Source: an uncultured Holophagaceae bacterium
Lineage (GTDB): Bacteria; Acidobacteriota; Holophagae; Holophagales; Holophagaceae
DNA length: 64,000 nucleotides
Assembly: GCA_903884655.1 (NCBI GenBank)
Contig: CAISFO010000052.1
Coordinates: 1 to 64,000, forward strand
Direction: 5' to 3'
The notes under the pieces are model-generated. The model saw only the letters and a list, made by a program, of their open reading frames with translations, had not been told where the DNA came from and did not search any database. Positions within the stretch are counted from its first letter, which is position 1. Every line of letters begins with the position of its first letter. The position numbers were made by a program, and so were the translations under genes. Positions 38,858-48,247 of the stretch are shown piece after piece.

Positions 38858-39505
38858 ATGGCCAAGAAGCTGGACGAGCCCCAGGAACGCGGCGACTTTT
38901 TCAAGTCCCTGGGGACCCTGTTTGCGGGGCTGGTCGCGAACAGCATTGAAGAGGCGGTCACGGCCATGGGGCCCAAGCTGCTGCGCCCCCCGGGTGCTGT
39001 GGACGAGCTGGAATTCCTCACCAAGTGCACCCGCTGCGACAAGTGCATGCGCGCCTGCCCCGAGAATGCCATTCTCGTGGCGCCACCTTCGGCCGGGCTG
39101 GCCCTGAAGACGCCCTACCTTGATCCCCGGAGTGTCCCCTGCTTTCTTTGCACCAAGCTGCCCTGCGTGGCCGCCTGCGAGGAAGGAGCCCTGATCTGGC
39201 CCCGGCGCACCCTGGCCGATAAATCGGAAATCGAAGGGGCCAAGGCTGTCCGCATGGGCACGGCGAAGATCAAGGAAGGCCGGTGCGTGACCTGGGAGGC
39301 CACGGACCGGGAAGCCCGGGACTGCCGGATCTGTGTGGACCGGTGCCCCTACCCGGAAGAGGCCATCCGCATCGTGAAGACCGAAGAAGATGACGCCATT
39401 GGCCATCCCGAGGTGATCGCGGAAGTCTGCACCGGCTGCGGGATCTGTGTGTTCGCCTGCCCAGCCGAACCCATGGCTATTGTGGTGGAGCCGCGGAGGG
39501 GATGA
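38858..39505 (+). CDS. multi-cluster 4Fe-4S ferredoxin (NapG/NapF-like)
   Basis: This 215-aa iron-sulfur protein has four Cys motifs: CTRCDKCMRACP, CFLCTKLPCVAAC, CRICVDRCPYP and CTGCGICVFACP. The spacing resembles NapF/NapG/MauM-type electron carriers. No twin-arginine or lipoprotein signal is visible; the N-terminus is MAKKLDEPQERGDFFKSL, so it is probably cytosolic. No dehydrogenase or reductase partner is adjacent, so the electron donor and acceptor are unknown. Its stop abuts the convergent lipA stop. Confidence 0.85.
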   Translation: MAKKLDEPQERGDFFKSLGTLFAGLVANSIEEAVTAMGPKLLRPPGAVDELEFLTKCTRCDKCMRACPENAILVAPPSAGLALKTPYLDPRSVPCFLCTKLPCVAACEEGALIWPRRTLADKSEIEGAKAVRMGTAKIKEGRCVTWEATDREARDCRICVDRCPYPEEAIRIVKTEEDDAIGHPEVIAEVCTGCGICVFACPAEPMAIVVEPRRG

Positions 39506-40432
39506 TCAGGCGATGCTGATCCCTTCCATCGCTGCGACTTCGTGGGCGTTGAAGCTGGAGCGCACCAGGGGGCCGGCGTAGACGGTGGCGAAACCGAAGG
39601 CCTTGGCCTTGGCGCCGAGTTCGGCGAACTCCTCCGGGGGCACGTACCGCCGCACGGGGAGCTGGCGGCGGGTTGGCCGGAGATACTGGCCCAAAGTGAG
39701 GATGTCTACGCCTGCCTTCACCAGGGCCTCGAAGGTGATCAAAAGTTCTGCCTCGGTCTCCCCCAGCCCCAGCATGAGCCCACTCTTGGTGCGGAATCCG
39801 TCTCCATACAAGGCTCTTCCCATCTCCTTCGCGTGAGCCAGTACGCGAAGGCTTCGCTCGAACTTCCCCGCGGGCCGCACCTCTGGATAGAGGCTGGGCA
39901 CGGTCTCAGTGTTGTGGTTGAACACCGCCGGGCCGGCCGCCACCACCCGCGCCACGGCCTCCAGGTCCCCCAGGAAGTCGGGCACCAGCACCTCCACGCC
40001 CACGCCGGGGTTCCGGTGCCGGATGGCCAGCACGGTCTCGGCGAAATGGGCTGCCCCGCCGTCCGGCAAGTCGTCCCGGTTCACACTGGTGAGCACGGCG
40101 AAGCGCAGGCCCAGGGCCGCCACCCGCGCGGCGGTCTCCTGGGGTTCGCGAGGGTCCAAGGTCCGGGGCTGGCCGCTCTGAATGCTGCAGAAGCCGCAGG
40201 CCCGAGTGCAGACCTCGCCCATGAGCAGGAAGGTGGCCGTGCCCTGGCTGAAGCAGTGGGCCCGGTTGGGGCAGCGGGCCTCCTCGCAAACCGTGTGGAG
40301 ACCCGAGGTGCGAAGGCCTGCCTTCATGGTGTGCAGCTCGCCGAGCTTCACCCGTTCCTGGGTGATCCACGGGGGAAGCCGGAGGTGTCCTTCCAGGACT
40401 TCCCTGCCAACACGTTTTGAGAATCGGGCCAT
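39506..40432 (-). CDS. lipA: lipoyl synthase
   Basis: LipA is a radical-SAM enzyme that inserts two sulfurs into octanoyl groups on lipoyl domains. The SAM cluster is CTRACGFCSI. The auxiliary cluster uses the N-terminal CEEARCPNRAHC and the Ser in the C-terminal VRSSFNA. At 308 aa the length is normal. The start at 40432 has AGGAG five bases upstream. lipB is not adjacent. Confidence 0.96.
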   Translation of the reverse strand: MARFSKRVGREVLEGHLRLPPWITQERVKLGELHTMKAGLRTSGLHTVCEEARCPNRAHCFSQGTATFLLMGEVCTRACGFCSIQSGQPRTLDPREPQETAARVAALGLRFAVLTSVNRDDLPDGGAAHFAETVLAIRHRNPGVGVEVLVPDFLGDLEAVARVVAAGPAVFNHNTETVPSLYPEVRPAGKFERSLRVLAHAKEMGRALYGDGFRTKSGLMLGLGETEAELLITFEALVKAGVDILTLGQYLRPTRRQLPVRRYVPPEEFAELGAKAKAFGFATVYAGPLVRSSFNAHEVAAMEGISIA

Positions 40433-40471
40433 CCGCACTCCTGATCTTCCAGTTTCCCGTAGGATGGCCCC

Positions 40472-41368
40472 ATGTCCAAGCCGCTATCCAGGTTGCTGCT
40501 CCGGGAGCAGCTCGCCTTCCTGTCCCGGGACCACTCCAGCTGGGGTGAACACTTGGACAGGGTGCGGTCCTTCCTGGCGGAGGGCCTCCAGGTGGCGGAC
40601 CCTGCTCGCCCGGTCCTGATTCTGGGCGCTGGGTCGGGACTGGAGGTGCCTTGGGCCCTGGCGCCGGCTGGCACCACGGGCTGGGATGCGGATCCCTGGA
40701 GCCGGGTCTGGACCGCCCTGCGCCACCGGTGCTGGCCCCCCTGGGTCTTCGAGGATCTCACCGGGGGCCTGGCGGACCTGGCAGCCACTGCCAGCCGCTC
40801 GGCCCTGGAACCCTGGTCGGGGCGGCGTCGGGATCGGGAATCTGCCCGGAGGCAGCTGGCGGGTCTGCTGCCGTCGCTCCAGCCCAAGCCCCATGCCCTG
40901 GCGACCTGGATTGCGGCCCACCGCCCCGGGAGCATCCTGGTGGCCAATGTCCTGGGACAATTCGGCGTCGTGGCCGAGCGCATCGTGGAAGCCGCCCTCG
41001 GCTGGGTCCCTTGGGACCCGGATCCCGAGCGGGCCGATCCCCTGGCCGAGGCCCTGGAGGACTGGAATCGCCGGTCCATCGCGGCCTTGCTGGGGGTACT
41101 GCGGGACAGCGGTGCGGAGCTGTGGCTGGTGCACGACCGGGCCGTGGTCTTCAGCGGCGGCCCCCTGGAACTGGGCCCCTGGGAGGCGTCCTGGGCGCGC
41201 CAGCTGCAATCAGAGGCGGAAGCCAGCGATGCCCTGGCCGGTGTAGATGTTCCGGAGAGCCTCTTGGGTCCAGGCCTCGAGCTGACCCGGAAGGAGCGCT
41301 GGATCTGGCCCCTTGCCCCCGGGCAGCGCCACCTGGTCGAGGCCCTCGCCTTCCGGAGGCACGGCTGA
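40472..41368 (+). CDS. methyltransferase-fold protein of unknown function
   Basis: This 298-aa cytosolic protein has a SAM-type motif I near residue 50 (PVLILGAGSGLEVPWAL) followed by an acidic residue (GWDADPWSRV), and a later VANVLGQFGVVAE segment that could be motif IV. The rest is rich in Leu, Arg and Trp and matches no family I can name. AGGAT precedes the ATG. It is divergent from lipA with a 39-bp gap. A role in small-molecule or RNA methylation is only a guess. Confidence 0.6.
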   Translation: MSKPLSRLLLREQLAFLSRDHSSWGEHLDRVRSFLAEGLQVADPARPVLILGAGSGLEVPWALAPAGTTGWDADPWSRVWTALRHRCWPPWVFEDLTGGLADLAATASRSALEPWSGRRRDRESARRQLAGLLPSLQPKPHALATWIAAHRPGSILVANVLGQFGVVAERIVEAALGWVPWDPDPERADPLAEALEDWNRRSIAALLGVLRDSGAELWLVHDRAVVFSGGPLELGPWEASWARQLQSEAEASDALAGVDVPESLLGPGLELTRKERWIWPLAPGQRHLVEALAFRRHG

Positions 41369-41516
41369 TGGGTGTGGCGTCCGTCAACCCTTGTCCCCAC
41401 ACGGGACCGCAATGCCCATAATGGTTCTCTTCGAGGCGTGTCCCCCAGGATGGTGGGCCTTGCGATTTCCCTTTCCAGCCTTAGGCTGATGACCCACTGA
41501 TCCAGGAACCCCGCAG

Positions 41517-43430
41517 ATGCCGAACTACCGAAGACTGCTTCTGGGCCGCCGCCTCACCAGCGAAGAGCAGCACGAAACCAAGATCAGCAACCCGGTCGCT
41601 CTGGCCGTGTTCAGCTCCGATGCGCTGTCCTCCGTGGCCTATGGCACGGAAGCCATCATGAATACCATCAGCCAGGCGACCCCCGCCCTGGGCCTCGGGG
41701 CGGCCATGGCCATGGGGGCCATCTTCTGGTCCTGGTGGGCGGCCCTGGGCATCAGCGCGCTGCTGCTGATCCTGATGGTGAGCTACAAGCAGACCATCCA
41801 CGCCTATCCTTCCGGGGGCGGTGCCTACCTCGTCGCCAAGGACAACCTGGGCGAGGTGGCGGCCCAGACCGCTGGCGCCTCCCTTCTGATTGACTACATC
41901 CTGACCGTGGCGGTGTCCGTTTCTTCCGGCGTCACGGCCATCACCTCCGCCTTCCCGGCCGTGGAACCCCACCGCGTGGCCCTGGCCCTGCTCATCATCG
42001 CGTTCATTGCGATGATGAACCTGCGGGGCGTGAAGGAGAGCGGGGCGATCTTCGCCGTGCCCACCTATGGCTTCGTGCTCCTCATCCTGATCATGGTCAG
42101 CATCGGGCTGTTCCGGGCCTTCACAAACACGGACGCCCAGCTCATCGAGCAGGTCCAAATCCAGACCCTCCACGTGAACACCCTGGGCAAATGGGCTGCG
42201 ATCTGGCTCTTCGCCCGGGCCTATGCCGCAGGGTGTACCGCGCTGACCGGGGTGGAGGCCATCAGCAACGGCGTGACCGCCTTCAAGGATCCCGTCTCCC
42301 ACAACGCTGCCAAGACCATGACCACGATGGTGCTGCTCCTGGGGACCATGTTCCTGGGGATCACCTACCTGTCCAACCACTACCACTTGGCGCATGCCGA
42401 GGACATGTCGGAATCACTGCTGTCCATGCTGGGACACAAGATCTACGGGCCCTCCAGGATGGGTCACCTCGTCTATCTGACTCAACAGCTCTTCACGACG
42501 GCCATCCTGGCCCTGGCAGCCAATACCTCGTATGCGGACTTCCCCCGCCTGGCCGCCCTCCATGCCAGGGACGGCTTCCTCCCCCGGCAGCTCACGAGCC
42601 AGGGCGACCGCCTCGTGTTCTCGAACGGGATCATCATCCTAAGCTTGGCGGCGTCAGTCCTGGTGGTGATCTTCAACGCGCACGAAGTCCACCTGCTGGA
42701 CCTCTACGCCCTGGGCGTGTTCATCGGCTTCACCATCAGCCAGTCTGGCATGGTCCTCCACTGGCGAAAGGAGGGCGGCAAAGGCTGGAAGTTGAAGGCC
42801 GTCGTCAATGGCATTGGCGCCATGACCACTTTCCTGGTCATGTGCGTCATCATCGCCACCAAGTTCATGCACGGAGTTTGGGTGGTGGTGCTGCTGGTGC
42901 CCGCACTGGTCTTCACCTTCTTCAACATCCACCGCCACTACATCCGCGTGAAATCCATCCTGGCCGGCAGCCGGGCGGACTTCATCAGCCCCCGCAAGAA
43001 TCGCGTGGTGGTGCTGGTCTCGGGGATCCACTCGGGAGTGGTCCAGGCGCTGAACTATGCCAAGGTCATCGCCGAACACGGTGAGGTGGAAGCGATCACC
43101 GTCGACTTCCCGGACGAGCATGGGCGAGACAGCGCCTCCCTGGAGAGACTCCGTTCAGACTGGCCCCGGTACTGCGAGGGAATCCCCCTGCGGGCCCTCA
43201 GGAGCCCCTACCGGAAGATCGTGGAACCCATCGTGGACGAGCTGGACCGCATGCGTCGGGTGGAACCCGAATACACCATCACCGTCATCCTCCCGGAGTT
43301 TGTGACGGGCCACTGGTGGGCCAACTTCCTGCACAACCAGACCGCCTGGCGCATCAAGACCACCCTGCTGATGAAGCCCAAGACCGTGGTGATCTCCATT
43401 CCGTACCACCTGGAGCCTCTGGTGGAGTGA
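41517..43430 (+). CDS. APC-superfamily transporter, KimA-like (copy 1)
   Basis: This 637-aa protein has about 12 transmembrane helices in an APC fold plus a cytosolic C-terminal domain of about 160 residues. Diagnostic segments are SNPVALAVFSSDALSSVAYG, AYPSGGGAYLVAKDNLGE and NLRGVKESGAIFAVPTYGF. The overall layout resembles KimA (YdaO), the c-di-AMP-controlled high-affinity potassium importer of Bacillus; potassium as substrate is inferred. No ydaO riboswitch is visible in the 148-bp leader. A paralogue follows 174 bases downstream. Its C-terminal domain is far more similar to the paralogue than its membrane part. Confidence 0.8.
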   Translation: MPNYRRLLLGRRLTSEEQHETKISNPVALAVFSSDALSSVAYGTEAIMNTISQATPALGLGAAMAMGAIFWSWWAALGISALLLILMVSYKQTIHAYPSGGGAYLVAKDNLGEVAAQTAGASLLIDYILTVAVSVSSGVTAITSAFPAVEPHRVALALLIIAFIAMMNLRGVKESGAIFAVPTYGFVLLILIMVSIGLFRAFTNTDAQLIEQVQIQTLHVNTLGKWAAIWLFARAYAAGCTALTGVEAISNGVTAFKDPVSHNAAKTMTTMVLLLGTMFLGITYLSNHYHLAHAEDMSESLLSMLGHKIYGPSRMGHLVYLTQQLFTTAILALAANTSYADFPRLAALHARDGFLPRQLTSQGDRLVFSNGIIILSLAASVLVVIFNAHEVHLLDLYALGVFIGFTISQSGMVLHWRKEGGKGWKLKAVVNGIGAMTTFLVMCVIIATKFMHGVWVVVLLVPALVFTFFNIHRHYIRVKSILAGSRADFISPRKNRVVVLVSGIHSGVVQALNYAKVIAEHGEVEAITVDFPDEHGRDSASLERLRSDWPRYCEGIPLRALRSPYRKIVEPIVDELDRMRRVEPEYTITVILPEFVTGHWWANFLHNQTAWRIKTTLLMKPKTVVISIPYHLEPLVE

Positions 43431-43604
43431 AGGGTGGAGTCAACGCTTTCGGGCGTTAGGGTTGCGGAGCCGCTCAGCCTATCTGAGGCTGCCACCAGGC
43501 CATCTGGGGCCTTCTCCTCAGGAAAAGAATATGATGAGTCATCCATATTCCATCACGCGGTAATCTTCGCACTGTAGGCGCCCTTCTGGAGCTCGAGCAA
43601 ATCA

Positions 43605-45548
43605 ATGCAAAGCATTAGACGGATTCTGCTGGGAAGACGTCTAACCAGCGGGGACTCTGCCCACACCAAGGTCAGCAACTTCATTGGCCTGTCGGTGTTC
43701 AGTTCGGATGCCCTGTCCTCGGTGGCCTATGCCACTCAGGAAATCATGGCCAGCCTCTCCGGCAACCTGCATGGGGTGGCCGTGGCGGCCACCGTGGCAG
43801 CCGTGCACCCGCTCTTCGGCCTTTCTGTGCCGGTGGCCCTTGGCATCGTGGCCTTGCTCGCCATCCTGGGGATCAGCTACCGCCAGACCATCCTGGCCTA
43901 CCCCACCGGGGGCGGTGCCTACATCGTGGCCAAGTCCAACTTGGGGGAGCTGGCGGCCTTGGTGGCAGGTGCCAGCCTGCTCATCGATTACATCCTTACG
44001 GTGGCCGCCTCCGTGTCTTCCGGAGTGGCTGCCATCACGGCGGCATTCCCATTGCTGCAGGGCCACAACGTGGCCATCACGCTGTTCGCCATAGTCTTCA
44101 TCGCCCTGGCAAACCTTCGTGGCGTGAAGGAAAGTGGCGCTCTCTTCGCAATTCCCACCTACGGCTTCGTGGCACTCATGCTGGTTCTGCTTGCGGCGGG
44201 AACGGTTCGCACGGTTTTCACAGGTGGTCCAACTCCCGTGCAGGTGCAGGGGGCGGTCGAGCACACCCAGCGCTTCGGGAGCCTGGCCCTGATCTGGATC
44301 TTCATGCGGGCCTATTCGGCGGGCTGCACGGCATTGACGGGCGTGGAAGCCATTTCCAACGGGGTGCAGGCCTTCCGGGATCCACCGGAACGGAATGCGT
44401 CCAAGACGATGATCTGGATGGTGCTTCTGCTGGGCGTGATGTTCCTGGGTATCACCCTGCTGTCCCAGCGCTTCGGGGTGGTCTACCACCACAGCTCGGA
44501 CCCCAGCGTCGTGGCGGAAACCCTCCTGTCCAAGCTGGCCAAGGCTGTCTATGGCGATGTCAGCCACGGCCTGCCGAAGGTGATGTACTACCTCACCCAG
44601 ACCTTCACGTTTGCGATCCTCGTGGTGGCGGCCAACACGGCCTACGCCGACTTTCCGCGACTCGCGGCCCTCATGGGACGGGACAACTACTTGCCCCGGC
44701 AGTTCGCCAGCCAGGGCGACCGCCTGGTCTTCTCCAACGGCATCCTGATCCTCACCGGAGTGAGCTGCTTCCTGGTCTACGTCCTCCATGCCAACACCGA
44801 CCTGCTGCTGCCGCTCTATGCCCTGGGTGTGTTCACGGGCTTCACCATTTCCCAGGCGGGCATGGTCATCCACTGGATCCGCCTCAAAGACGCGGAGCCC
44901 CGCTGGCTGAGCAAGGCCTTGATCAACGGCCTCGGGATGTCAGCCTCGGGCATCGTCATGGTGGACATCGCCGTCACCAAGTTCATCCATGGAGCCTGGC
45001 TGGTGGTGGTGTTGATTCCGATGATGGTCTGGCTGTTCCTGCAGATCCATCGCCACTACATCCGCGTGAAGTCGATCCTGGCGGGCAGCCGGGCCGAGTT
45101 CCTGCCCCATCGGCGGAACCGGGTGGTCGTGCTGGTCTCGGGGATCCACTCAGGGGTCGTCCAGTCCCTGAACTACGCCAAGGTCATCGCCGAGCACGGC
45201 GAGGTGGAGGCCATCACCGTGGACTTCCCCGATGAGTACGGCCGGGAAAGCGCCGCTTTGGAGCGCCTGAGATCCGACTGGCCCCGGTACTGCGAGGGCA
45301 TTCCGCTCCGGGCCATCGAAAGCCCCTACCGCAAGATCGTGGAACCCATCGTGGAGGAGCTGGATCGCATGCGCCGGGCCGAGCCCGAGTACACCATCAC
45401 CGTGATCCTGCCCGAGTTCGTCACCGGTCACTGGTGGGCCAACCTCCTGCACAACCAGACCGCCTGGCGCATCAAGACCACATTGCTCATGAAGCCCAAG
45501 ACCGTAGTGATCTCCATTCCGTACCACCTGGAACCCCTGGTGGAGTAG
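43605..45548 (+). CDS. APC-superfamily transporter, KimA-like (copy 2)
   Basis: This 647-aa paralogue of the preceding gene has the same helices and the same signatures (SNFIGLSVFSSDALSSVAYA, YPTGGGAYIVAKSNLGEL). By eye its membrane half is about 60 percent identical to copy 1. The last 160 residues, from IHRHYIRVKSILAGSRA to PYHLEPLVE, are nearly the same in both. The gap between the genes has small hairpins (for example AACGC/GCGTT at 43442-43457), so each gene may have its own promoter. The SD (GGAG) is rather far from the ATG at 43605. Potassium import is inferred from KimA. Confidence 0.8.
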   Translation: MQSIRRILLGRRLTSGDSAHTKVSNFIGLSVFSSDALSSVAYATQEIMASLSGNLHGVAVAATVAAVHPLFGLSVPVALGIVALLAILGISYRQTILAYPTGGGAYIVAKSNLGELAALVAGASLLIDYILTVAASVSSGVAAITAAFPLLQGHNVAITLFAIVFIALANLRGVKESGALFAIPTYGFVALMLVLLAAGTVRTVFTGGPTPVQVQGAVEHTQRFGSLALIWIFMRAYSAGCTALTGVEAISNGVQAFRDPPERNASKTMIWMVLLLGVMFLGITLLSQRFGVVYHHSSDPSVVAETLLSKLAKAVYGDVSHGLPKVMYYLTQTFTFAILVVAANTAYADFPRLAALMGRDNYLPRQFASQGDRLVFSNGILILTGVSCFLVYVLHANTDLLLPLYALGVFTGFTISQAGMVIHWIRLKDAEPRWLSKALINGLGMSASGIVMVDIAVTKFIHGAWLVVVLIPMMVWLFLQIHRHYIRVKSILAGSRAEFLPHRRNRVVVLVSGIHSGVVQSLNYAKVIAEHGEVEAITVDFPDEYGRESAALERLRSDWPRYCEGIPLRAIESPYRKIVEPIVEELDRMRRAEPEYTITVILPEFVTGHWWANLLHNQTAWRIKTTLLMKPKTVVISIPYHLEPLVE

Positions 45549-45557
45549 AGGGCCGGG

Positions 45558-46271
45558 TCAGCGCATCCGGGTCGTGGGCCGGGAGAGCAGCTCCTGGCCA
45601 CTGAGCAGCTCCGCCAGTGTCTGGTGGCGGGGACCCAGCACCATGCACAGGAAACTCAGGGGGAAGCAGAGCACCGACAGCATGTGGACCAGGGAAAAGG
45701 CCATGCGCCGCTCGGGCGTGTTCTCCGGCAGGGTGACGCCAAAGTGCCCCATCAACGGGGATTGTCCCGTGAGCACCAGGGGACCCATGAAGAGCAGCCA
45801 GGACACTGAGAGCAGGTAGGGCACGACCAAAGGCCAGGCCCCCAGCAGGAGCCGGGTGGGAGGGACGCCCAGGGCCAGGGAAGGCAGAAGCAGCGCCAAA
45901 CCCTGCGTCAAGAACAGCAGCGCCGCCTCGGTGACCTCCACCTTCACCAAAGGCCAGAAGCTGGCGGCAGGTTCATCGCCCCCCAGGGTCGGCTGGGGGA
46001 TGGCGGTCGGCAGCGGGTCCAGCACCCGGGGAGGTACCAGTTCTTCCTCGCGCACGTCCACGGCGATGGGGGCCACACGGCCCAGGGCAGGCGCCGTCAG
46101 GGCCCTTGGTGGGGGCTCGAACGTGGCCTGGGCCAGGGCGGAGGCCTGGAAGAGCATGGGGCGGCCCCGCTGCGGTGGGGCCAGGGCCAGGCCGCACTCA
46201 GGGCATTCCGCCGCCAGGGGGGACAGGCGGGTCTGGCAGCTGGGGCAGATGCGGCGAGTCGGGCTGGTCAT
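45558..46271 (-). CDS. zinc-ribbon protein with RDD-like membrane domain
   Basis: This 237-aa protein begins with a zinc ribbon (CPSCQTRLSPLAAECPECGL). A disordered Pro/Ala-rich linker follows to about residue 105, then a hydrophobic part with three or four helices (ALLFLTQGLALLLPSLALGV, VVPYLLSVSWLLFMGPLVLT, SLVHMLSVLCFPLSFLCMVL) that resembles an RDD domain (PRHQTLAELLSG). Its stop is 9 bases from that of KimA-like copy 2. Function is unknown; the ribbon is likely cytosolic. Confidence 0.7.
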   Translation of the reverse strand: MTSPTRRICPSCQTRLSPLAAECPECGLALAPPQRGRPMLFQASALAQATFEPPPRALTAPALGRVAPIAVDVREEELVPPRVLDPLPTAIPQPTLGGDEPAASFWPLVKVEVTEAALLFLTQGLALLLPSLALGVPPTRLLLGAWPLVVPYLLSVSWLLFMGPLVLTGQSPLMGHFGVTLPENTPERRMAFSLVHMLSVLCFPLSFLCMVLGPRHQTLAELLSGQELLSRPTTRMR

Positions 46272-46458
46272 CGCAGTCCACTATCAGGCAAAGCGGTCCG
46301 TCAGAGAACCACCTCTCGGGTGGGACCTGGCCTTTGACGAAGCGTCGAATCCCGAAAGACCCTGTCAACGCGTCCCGGGGCTGTGGGACCATCGGGTCTT
46401 CTGCTCCGATTGAACCCAGCCCCTTTGTTGTTCCGCCCCGGCTGATGAGGACCCAAGC

Positions 46459-47781
46459 ATGACCCCCGATACCCCCGGCGCCTTCCACCCGAGCACCCGG
46501 CTCTACCGGTTCACCATCCTGGTGTTCATCAGCCTGCTGGTTCTCGGCAGCTACTTTGCCTATGACAGCATCGGAGCCCTTGAGAACACCCTCATGGTGG
46601 AACTCCACCTGGATCGCAGCACCATCGGCACGCTCTATACCGCCTATTCGCTGGCTGCCATTGCCATCGTGTTCTTCGGCGGCATGCTCTACGACAAGCT
46701 GGGCCCCCGCAAGGCCAGTCTGCTTTTCAGCCTCCTGGTGTTTCTCGGTGCCGTCATCGTGGCTGTGGCCAAGGGCAAGTGGATGCTCATCTTCGGCCGG
46801 CTGGTGTTCGGGGCAGGCTCGGAATCCCTCATCGTGGTCCAGAGCGCCATCATCAGCCGCTGGTTCAAGGGCAAGGAGATGGCCATGGCCTTTGGCATCG
46901 CCCTGACGCTGAGCCGAGTGGGCACCATGTTCGCCTTCAACACCGAAGAACTCATCGCGGCCCACTTCCACAGCTTCCGCGCGGCCCTGTGGGCGGCGGC
47001 CCTCCTCTGCCTGTTCTCAGTGCTGTGCAACCTGGTCTACATCGTCATGGACCAGCACGGGGAGAAGGTGTTGTCCCTGCCCAAGGCTGAAGCCGGCGAC
47101 AAGATCGTCTTCGCCGACCTCAAGAAGTTCACCTCTTCCTTCTGGTTCGTGGTGCTGCTCTGCGTGACCTTCTACAGCGCCATCTTCCCGTTCACAGCCC
47201 TGTCCACGGACATGTTCCACGACAAGTGGGGCATCGCCTCAGTGAGCGAGGTGACCGGGAGCTTCATGACCAAGGTCTTCTTCAATTTCACTCACATGTT
47301 CAGCACGGCGCCAGGCATCACCAGCATCACCATCGCAGCGTCCATGATCTTCGCGCCCTTCGCGGGCGGCCTCGTGGACCGCATCGGCCGCCGGGCCTCC
47401 CTGATGGTGGTGGGCTCACTGCTCATGATTCCGGCGCACCTGCTCCTGGGCATTACCCACTGGAATCCCATCCCCATGATGGCGGTGCTGGGTGTGTCCT
47501 TCGTGCTGGTGCCGGCCGCCATGTGGCCTTCCGTGCCCCTGGTGGTGGAGGAGAAGCGGGTGGGCACGGCCTTCGGGCTCATGACCGCCATCCAGAACCT
47601 CGGTCTCGCCCTTTTCCCCTTCCTCAATGGCTGGTTGCGCGACAAGACCGGGACCTATACCGCCACTCAGATCATGTTCTCGGGCCTGGGTGTGGCTGGT
47701 CTGGTCTTCGCCTTCCTGCTGCTGCGGGCCGACAAACGCCACGGCGGTGTGCTCGAAGCGGGATCCGCTGCTGGGGACTGA
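46459..47781 (+). CDS. major facilitator superfamily transporter
   Basis: This 440-aa carrier has 12 predicted helices. The MFS motif A is GGMLYDKLGPRKASLL between helices 2 and 3 and is repeated as GGLVDRIGRRASLM in the second half. A long loop (about residues 195-220) separates the halves. The substrate cannot be predicted; no catabolic genes are next to it. GAGGACC precedes the ATG. The 187-bp upstream gap shows nothing recognisable. Confidence 0.85.
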   Translation: MTPDTPGAFHPSTRLYRFTILVFISLLVLGSYFAYDSIGALENTLMVELHLDRSTIGTLYTAYSLAAIAIVFFGGMLYDKLGPRKASLLFSLLVFLGAVIVAVAKGKWMLIFGRLVFGAGSESLIVVQSAIISRWFKGKEMAMAFGIALTLSRVGTMFAFNTEELIAAHFHSFRAALWAAALLCLFSVLCNLVYIVMDQHGEKVLSLPKAEAGDKIVFADLKKFTSSFWFVVLLCVTFYSAIFPFTALSTDMFHDKWGIASVSEVTGSFMTKVFFNFTHMFSTAPGITSITIAASMIFAPFAGGLVDRIGRRASLMVVGSLLMIPAHLLLGITHWNPIPMMAVLGVSFVLVPAAMWPSVPLVVEEKRVGTAFGLMTAIQNLGLALFPFLNGWLRDKTGTYTATQIMFSGLGVAGLVFAFLLLRADKRHGGVLEAGSAAGD

Positions 47782-47830
47782 CGCTTGGCCCAGGGCGCCG
47801 GTTAGACTGGGACCGGCTTCCGGAGGACCC

Positions 47831-48247
47831 ATGACCCGCTGGCGCAGGATCCTGGCACACCTGGCCGAAGGCCTGGTCTGCCTGGGGCTCCTTCTGCCGC
47901 TGGGCGCGTGCGGATCCGAGCCGAGTCCACCTCCGCCGTTCCCAGCGCAGGCCCAGTTCCAGCAAGCACCCCAGGATCCAATCCCGGTCCATGCCCGGCA
48001 GACCCTCGACTACATCCACCAGCACGGCTACGCCCCGCCTGGCTATGTGGGCGGACGGGTTTTCGGAAACTACGAAGGCCTGCTGCCCCGTTACAACGAG
48101 AAGAGAAAACGCATCGAGTACCGGGAATGGGACGTGCATCTCAAGGCCGAACATCGATCCCGCGGCACGGAACGGCTGATCACCGGCAGCGATGGCCGAG
48201 CCTGGTACACCGCCGATCACTACCGTACCTTCATCGAAGTGAAATGA
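47831..48247 (+). CDS. barnase-type ribonuclease, predicted lipoprotein
   Basis: This 138-aa protein of the N1/T1/barnase family is an endoribonuclease. The N-terminus is a lipoprotein signal with lipobox LPLGAC (Cys27), then a Pro-rich linker and the domain from about residue 72 (GYVGGRVFGNYEGLLP). The catalytic set is complete: Glu99 in YREWDV, Arg111 and Arg115 in RGTERLI, and His130 in ADHYRTF. It overlaps the next gene, a barstar-family inhibitor, by ATGA. Toxin or nutrient-scavenging RNase are both possible, and lipid anchoring is unusual for the family. Confidence 0.88.
   Translation: MTRWRRILAHLAEGLVCLGLLLPLGACGSEPSPPPPFPAQAQFQQAPQDPIPVHARQTLDYIHQHGYAPPGYVGGRVFGNYEGLLPRYNEKRKRIEYREWDVHLKAEHRSRGTERLITGSDGRAWYTADHYRTFIEVK

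Noticed and set aside
41369..41516. Possible ydaO (c-di-AMP) riboswitch before the KimA-like gene
   Set aside because: Expected for kimA in Bacillus, but I could not find the conserved core in this leader.
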